From NCBI RefSeq assembly GCF_013522825.1, contig NZ_JAAMQZ010000024.1:1-64000 (forward strand): a DNA stretch of 64,000 nucleotides, read 5' to 3'. Source of the stretch: Stutzerimonas stutzeri. GTDB taxonomy: Bacteria; Pseudomonadota; Gammaproteobacteria; Pseudomonadales; Pseudomonadaceae. The position numbers and the translations under genes are program-made. How positions within the stretch are numbered: position 1 is the stretch's first letter; the number at the start of each line of letters is the position of its first letter. Under the pieces are notes generated by a model that searched no databases, had not been told where the DNA came from, and saw only the letters and a program-made list of their open reading frames with translations. Positions 59,922-64,000 of the stretch are shown one piece after another.

Positions 59922-59946
59922 GAAAGATGTTATATCATAACAATTC
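59922..59946. promoter_or_regulatory. Zur box upstream of rpmE2
   Basis: TGTTATATCATAACA (59928-59942) matches the gammaproteobacterial Zur core TGTTATANTATAACA at every fixed base but one, and GAA/TTC flanks are present. Zur with zinc would bind it and repress; low zinc would open rpmE2 and, if read through, the whole downstream operon. It lies 26-50 bases before the rpmE2 ATG. Confidence 0.88.
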
Positions 59947-60008
59947 AATTGGGCGAGACGATTCTGTGTGGATACAGGGCAATTGCACCCCGGCCTGATT
60001 GTTCGAAG

Positions 60009-60038
60009 AAAAGCGCTGGAGGCTGGAAGCTGAACGAG
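60009..60038. repeat. single arm of the interspersed hairpin repeat
   Basis: AAAAGCGCTGGAGGCTGGAA then GCTGAACGAG matches the arms of the repeats in the nuo operon (11249-11327 and 15667-15740). Only one arm is present, so it is a partial copy. Confidence 0.55.
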
Positions 60039-60164
60039 GACACGGGGGCTTGACTCAGGAGCAGGCGGCTATCCGTCGAACGGGCCTCGCGATTTACCGA
60101 TGTGCGTTGCGATCCGGCGCCGAAACTCGCGGTTGCGCGGCGCCCGACCTTGGACTAACCTCCG

Positions 60165-60368
60165 CGTCGCCTCAGGTGCCCTTGGCAAAAAGCCACATGG
60201 GTGAAACAGGGAAGCCGGTCCATTCTCACGAAGATTCCGGCGCTGCCCCCGCAACGGTAGGCGAGTCGAGAAACCGCAACGGCCACTGTGCTTCACGCAC
60301 GGGAAGGCGCGGTTTCGGGGTGCCATGACGCATCCGCTCGCAAGCCCGGAGACCGGCCTGTCGCATTT
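60165..60368 (+). promoter_or_regulatory. cobalamin (B12) riboswitch
   Basis: The 5' piece CCTCAGGTGCCC, then GGTGAAACAGGGAAGCCGGT, CGGCGCTGCCCCCGCAACGG and the B12 box AAGCCCGGAGACCGGCC (60342-60358) occur in the right order and spacing. It binds adenosylcobalamin and lowers expression of the receptor gene 127 bases downstream. The following 60369-60494 is the expression platform. Confidence 0.95.
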
Positions 60369-60494
60369 CACTGACAGTGCGGCGGGCGCTGAGCGGGTGC
60401 GTACCTTTGCGGTACTCCCTTCTTTCGAGTTCTTCCGTCTGTCTCCACCGACATTTTGGTCGTGCGGGTGGGCACGACGGAGAACCTCGATCCA

Positions 60495-62360
60495 ATGCGC
60501 AATTCCCTTCCTCTGGCCGTGGTGCTATTGGGCCTTCCTTCCTGTGTCCTGGCCGCTCATGGCGACGCCCTGCAGCTGGACCAGCAACTGATCACCGCCA
60601 GCCGGACCGGCCATTCGCCGGTGTCCATCGCCTCCAGCAGCCTGATTACCCGTGACGAAATCGAGCGCCAGCAGGCCGGCACTGTGCCGGAGCTGTTGCA
60701 GCGCCTGGCCGGGATCAGCGTCACCAGCAATGGCGGGCGCGGCAAGAGCACCTCGGTGTCCATTCGCGGCACCAGCGACAAGCATGTGCTGGTGCTGATC
60801 GACGGCGTCCGGGTCGGCTCGGCCACCTCCGGCAGCGCCGCGTTGCAGAGCATCCCGGTGGAGCAGATCGAGCGCATCGAGATCGTCCGTGGACCGCGCT
60901 CCAGCCTGTACGGTTCGGAAGCCATGGGCGGGGTGATCCAGATATTCACCCGTCGCGGTGGCGCCGAGGGCTTCAAGCCTTACTTCTCGGTGGGTGCCGG
61001 TTCGCGTTCGAGCTACAGCGGGTCGGCCGGTGTGGCTGGCAGCCACGGCAACGGCTGGTTCAACCTCGGCGTGGCCAGCGAGTCCACCGACGGCATCAAT
61101 GCCCGCGCCTATCGCAGCAGCGCACCCAATGCCTTCGAGCCGGATGCCGACGGCTACCGCGAACTGTCGGCCCAGCTGCGCGCCGGCTATCGTTTCGACA
61201 ACGGCTTGGAACTCGACGGCAGTTGGCTGCAGAGCGAAAATCACAGCGACTTCGACACCCGTTCGAGCAGCGGCGCCACGGGCCGCAATGCCTACAGCGA
61301 CGGCTCCCTGCAAGCGATCAGCGGCCGTGCACGCTTCTCGCCGCTGGCCTTCTGGGATGTCACCTTGCAGGCCGGGCACAGCGAAGACCTGGGCGACAAC
61401 TTCCAGGACGGTCGTTTCTATTCGCGCTTCGACACCCGCCGCGACAGCCTGAGCTGGCAGAACGACCTGCGCTTCGGCGAGGCGCAGGTGCTGAGCCTCG
61501 GCATGGACTATCAGACGGACCGCATCGACAGCGACGGCGACTATGCCGAGAACAGCCGCTACAACAAGGGCTACTTCGTTCAGTACCAGGCCGCCTTCGG
61601 TCGTCATGGCGTGCAGGCCGGGCTGCGTCGCGACAAGGATGAGTTCTTCGGTTCGCACGACACCGGCAGCCTGGGTTACAGCTTCGACCTGAGCGACGCG
61701 CTGACGCTGACCGCCGCCTACGGCACCGCCTACCGTGCGCCGACCTTCAACGACCTGTACTACCCGGCAAGCGCCTCCACCGCCGGCAACCCGGACGTCA
61801 AGCCGGAGGAATCGGAAAGCTATGAGATCGGTATCCGTGGCAGCCACGGCTGGGGCGAGTGGAGCGTCAATGCCTACGAGAACCAGATCGAGGACCTGAT
61901 CGTCTGGGCGGGCAGCAGCCCCATGCGTCCGGAAAACGTCGACGTGGCGCGCATCCGCGGCATCGAGACCAGCGTCGCCACCGTGCTGGCCGGCTGGGAC
62001 GTGGCCGCCAACATGACCTTCATGGACCCGCAGGACCGCAGCAAGGCCAACCACGGCCATCTGCTGCAACGCCGCGCCAAGCGCCAGTTCAACCTGGACC
62101 TGGATCGCCAGTTCGGTGCCGTCGGCCTGGGCGCGTCGCTGTACGCGGCGAGCGAGCGCTTCGACAAGGCGAGCAACGCCGAAGATTCGCGCATGCCCGG
62201 CTACGCCCTGATGGACCTGCGCAGCGAGTACCGCTTCGACGAGGCCTGGCGCTTGCAGGTCAAGCTGTCGAACCTGTTCGACCGCGACTACGAAACCACC
62301 CAGACCTACGAACAGCCTGGCCGCGCGGTGTATTTCACCGTCCGCTACCAGGCCCTGTAA
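60495..62360 (+). CDS. btuB: BtuB-like TonB-dependent cobalamin receptor
   Basis: A 621-residue receptor with a signal peptide (MRNSLPLAVVLLGLPSCVLA), plug domain (SVSIRGTSDKHVLVLIDGVR, then QIERIEIVRGPRSSLYGSEA) and a beta barrel ending in a C-terminal aromatic (YFTVRYQAL). The start at 60495 fits; a longer frame from 60456 has no support. A cobalamin riboswitch upstream and cobO-cobB downstream support B12 or cobinamide uptake. Intact length. Confidence 0.93.
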   Translation: MRNSLPLAVVLLGLPSCVLAAHGDALQLDQQLITASRTGHSPVSIASSSLITRDEIERQQAGTVPELLQRLAGISVTSNGGRGKSTSVSIRGTSDKHVLVLIDGVRVGSATSGSAALQSIPVEQIERIEIVRGPRSSLYGSEAMGGVIQIFTRRGGAEGFKPYFSVGAGSRSSYSGSAGVAGSHGNGWFNLGVASESTDGINARAYRSSAPNAFEPDADGYRELSAQLRAGYRFDNGLELDGSWLQSENHSDFDTRSSSGATGRNAYSDGSLQAISGRARFSPLAFWDVTLQAGHSEDLGDNFQDGRFYSRFDTRRDSLSWQNDLRFGEAQVLSLGMDYQTDRIDSDGDYAENSRYNKGYFVQYQAAFGRHGVQAGLRRDKDEFFGSHDTGSLGYSFDLSDALTLTAAYGTAYRAPTFNDLYYPASASTAGNPDVKPEESESYEIGIRGSHGWGEWSVNAYENQIEDLIVWAGSSPMRPENVDVARIRGIETSVATVLAGWDVAANMTFMDPQDRSKANHGHLLQRRAKRQFNLDLDRQFGAVGLGASLYAASERFDKASNAEDSRMPGYALMDLRSEYRFDEAWRLQVKLSNLFDRDYETTQTYEQPGRAVYFTVRYQAL

Positions 62361-62387
62361 CCGGCAACCCCACAAAGGAGCACCCCC

Positions 62388-62960
62388 ATGCACGTCCTGT
62401 CCATGCGCGCCCAACTGGCAATAGGCGCCGCGCTGATCCTGCTGATGGCCATGACCCGTGGCCAACACTTCGCCAGCGTCCAGAATCTGCCCAGCGCCAG
62501 CTGGTCGATCTTCTTCCTGGCCGGTTTCTACCTGCGTCCGCGCTGGATGTTCGTGCTGCTGTTCGCCCTGGCATCCGTGCTGGACTTCGGCTCCCTGGCC
62601 AGTGGCACCATCAGCGAATGGTGCCTGTCACCGGCCTACTGGGCTCTGGTGCCGGCCTACGGCAGCCTGTGGCTGGCCGGGCGGCTGTTCGCCGGCTGGC
62701 AGCGCGACGACCTGCGCAGCCTGGCCGGTCTGGCGTTGACTTTGGTGGGTGCGGCTTTCGTGGCTTACCTGTTCTCCGGCGGTGGTTTCTACTTCTTCTC
62801 GGGTCGCTATCCCGAACCGACCCTGGCCGGCTTCCTGGCGCGTATCGCCCAGTACGTGCCGCGTCATCTGGGTAACCTGGCGTTCTACGTCGGTACGGCG
62901 CTGGTGTTGCATGTCGGTATCCTCTCGGCGCTGCGCCTGCGCGCGCGGGAGGTGCACTGA
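62388..62960 (+). CDS. small membrane protein of the B12 locus, possibly S-component-like
   Basis: A 190-residue protein with about six hydrophobic helices (LAIGAALILLMAMT, SWSIFFLAGFYL, MFVLLFALASVLDFGSLA, ALVPAYGSLWLAGRLF, LAGLALTLVGAAFVAYLF, LGNLAFYVGTALVL). It lies between btuB and cobO and overlaps cobO by one base (TGATG), so it belongs to the B12 operon. Its size and layout recall ECF-type substrate-binding (S) components; no ATPase genes are near. The function is inference. Confidence 0.6.
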   Translation: MHVLSMRAQLAIGAALILLMAMTRGQHFASVQNLPSASWSIFFLAGFYLRPRWMFVLLFALASVLDFGSLASGTISEWCLSPAYWALVPAYGSLWLAGRLFAGWQRDDLRSLAGLALTLVGAAFVAYLFSGGGFYFFSGRYPEPTLAGFLARIAQYVPRHLGNLAFYVGTALVLHVGILSALRLRAREVH

Positions 62961-63562
62961 TGGACGGGCGCGACGAGCGGCACAAGGCGCGCATGCAGCG
63001 CAAGAAGGCGGTGGTCGATGCGAAGATCGCCGAGGCTCAGGACGAGTACGGCCTGCTGCTGGTGCACAGCGGAAACGGCAAGGGCAAGAGCAGCTCGGCT
63101 TTCGGCATGGTCGCCCGCGCGTTGGGCCACGGCATCAAGGTCGGCGTGGTGCAGTTCATCAAGGGAGCGGCCAGCACCGGCGAGGAAAACTTCTTCCGGC
63201 GGTTCCCCGAGGAGGTGCGTTATCACGTGATGGGCGAAGGCTTCACCTGGGAAACCCAGGACCGCCAGCGCGACATCGCCAAGGCGCAGGAGGCCTGGGC
63301 AGTGGCGCGTGAGATGCTGGCCGATGAAAGCATCGGTCTGGTGGTGCTGGACGAGCTGAACATCGCGCTGAAATACGGCTATCTGGAGCTGGAGCCGGTA
63401 TTGGCCGATATCGAGTCGCGGCCAATGCTGCAGCACGTGGTGGTCACCGGTCGCGGAGCACCGCCCGGGCTGATCGAGGCGGCGGACACCGTCACCGAAA
63501 TGAACCTGGTCAAGCATGCGTTCAAGGCGGGCGTGAAGGCGCAGAAGGGCGTGGAGTTCTGA
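62960..63562 (+). CDS. cobO: cob(I)yrinic acid a,c-diamide adenosyltransferase
   Basis: A 200-residue enzyme of the CobA/CobO type that adds the 5'-deoxyadenosyl ligand to cobalt, using ATP. The P-loop GNGKGKSSSAFG (residues ~37-48), VVQFIKGAAS, LVVLDELNIALKYGYLEL and HVVVTGRGAPPGLIEAADTV are all diagnostic. It acts in aerobic B12 synthesis and in salvage of corrinoids brought in by the upstream receptor. Translationally coupled to the preceding membrane-protein gene. Confidence 0.95.
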   Translation: MDGRDERHKARMQRKKAVVDAKIAEAQDEYGLLLVHSGNGKGKSSSAFGMVARALGHGIKVGVVQFIKGAASTGEENFFRRFPEEVRYHVMGEGFTWETQDRQRDIAKAQEAWAVAREMLADESIGLVVLDELNIALKYGYLELEPVLADIESRPMLQHVVVTGRGAPPGLIEAADTVTEMNLVKHAFKAGVKAQKGVEF

Positions 63563-63634
63563 TGCCGATGCTCGAGGTGTTCAGGCGTTGCGCAGGGGCT
63601 GTTGAGGTTTCAGTTTTGCGCATAGCGCCGGCCA

Positions 63635-63717
63635 TCGTAGGAGCGGGCCATGCCCGCGAAAAAAGCTGCCATGCCGATGTGCGGTCTCTGTTCGCAGGCA
63701 TGGCCTGCTCCTACAAG
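63635..63717. repeat. REPIN: two inverted REP sequences between cobO and cobB
   Basis: GTAGGAGCGGGCCATGCCCG (from 63637) and its near inverse CGGGCATGGC-type GCAGGCATGGCCTGCTCCTA (to about 63713) are the Pseudomonas REP motif in opposed pairs, a REPIN. They enlarge the cobO-cobB gap to 235 bases. No gene is seen in that gap. Confidence 0.75.
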
Positions 63718-63797
63718 GGTGGGCCAGGTGCCGCAGACCTTGCACATCGACATGAGACCGATGCCGGGGTGACGTCCGCCGGTAGCGGGGGCGCACG

Positions 63798-64000
63798 ATG
63801 AACGCGCCACGTCACTGCCCGGCATTGTTGATCGCCGCGCCTGCGTCCGGGCAGGGCAAGACCACCGTCACAGCCGCGCTGGCTCGGCTGCATGCGCGCC
63901 AGGGCAAGCGCGTGCGGGTATTCAAGTGCGGCCCGGACTTTCTCGACCCGATGATTCTCGCCCGTGCCAGCGGTGGGCCTGTCTATCAGCTCGACCTGTG
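63798..64000 (+). CDS. cobB: cobyrinate a,c-diamide synthase, N-terminal part (cut by window end)
   Basis: The frame from ATG 63798 reads LIAAPASGQGKTTVTAALAR, the P-loop of the CobB/CbiA family, then FKCGPDFLDPMI, the next conserved motif. The enzyme amidates the a and c carboxylates of cobyrinic acid. It runs off the end at 64000, and only 67 residues are visible. Follows cobO as in Pseudomonas B12 loci. Confidence 0.93.
   Translation, partial: MNAPRHCPALLIAAPASGQGKTTVTAALARLHARQGKRVRVFKCGPDFLDPMILARASGGPVYQLDL

Noticed and set aside
59922..59946. Fur box reading of the palindrome
   Set aside because: Fur sites are GATAATGATTATC-like; the TGTTATA/TATAACA core and the Cys-less L31 fit Zur.
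60525..62468. 647-residue minus-strand frame opposite btuB
   Set aside because: Antisense shadow; btuB has riboswitch, signal peptide and receptor motifs.

Overview
The window is GC-rich chromosome from a Pseudomonas-type gammaproteobacterium. Supporting signs are the fused nuoCD inside an intact 13-gene nuo operon, a 1.6-kb-residue-class NAD-glutamate dehydrogenase, EF-P with Arg32 next to its rhamnosyltransferase EarP, RMF, REPIN-like repeats and a B12 locus laid out as in Pseudomonas. The mix of genes suggests the mendocina/stutzeri side of the genus, but the species is inference.

Region by region. (1) 1-5.5 kb is accessory DNA: the 3' end of an IS3-family element, a deletion scar joining a DUF3883/SNF2-type helicase start to a DUF1156-type methylase end, a PsyrTA-like RecQ-PRTase/DprA pair, a small membrane protein and a RelB/ParE-type toxin-antitoxin pair. 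(2) 5.5-20.5 kb is nuoA-N on the minus strand, interrupted twice by an interspersed hairpin repeat. (3) 21-25.5 kb holds an XRE regulator and two broken signalling genes: an MCP with a frameshift in its first membrane helix and a GGDEF-EAL protein split by an in-frame TAG. (4) 25.5-32.3 kb is a MoxR/Bat operon (moxR, DUF58, DUF4381, batA, batBC fusion, batD). (5) 32.5-52.6 kb is mostly core genes: gdhB, DUF2835, pyrD, rmf, rlmKL, a CsoR-type regulator divergent from a ZIP transporter, a MotAB-like pair, an FAD enzyme, 4.5S RNA, earP-efp, a Tag-like glycosylase, two NlpC/P60 lipoproteins and a phosphodiesterase.

(6) 52.7-60.2 kb is the most interesting part. A minus-strand operon runs rpmE2 (zinc-free L31), TonB receptor, a CobN-like protein with a signal peptide and a C-terminal membrane anchor, an ExbB-like protein and a DUF2149 (ExbD-like) protein. 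A near-perfect Zur box precedes rpmE2. The module is flanked by direct copies of the 5' part of a cobalamin riboswitch. I infer a zinc-starvation system that imports a metal chelate, possibly a tetrapyrrole, and works on it in the periplasm using proton-motive force. (7) 60.2-64 kb is the B12 locus: intact cobalamin riboswitch, BtuB-like receptor, a small membrane protein, cobO, a REPIN and the start of cobB.

Several repeat families are visible, including a 211-bp MITE-like element and a 54-bp internally deleted copy of it. No tRNA, rRNA or CRISPR array was seen.
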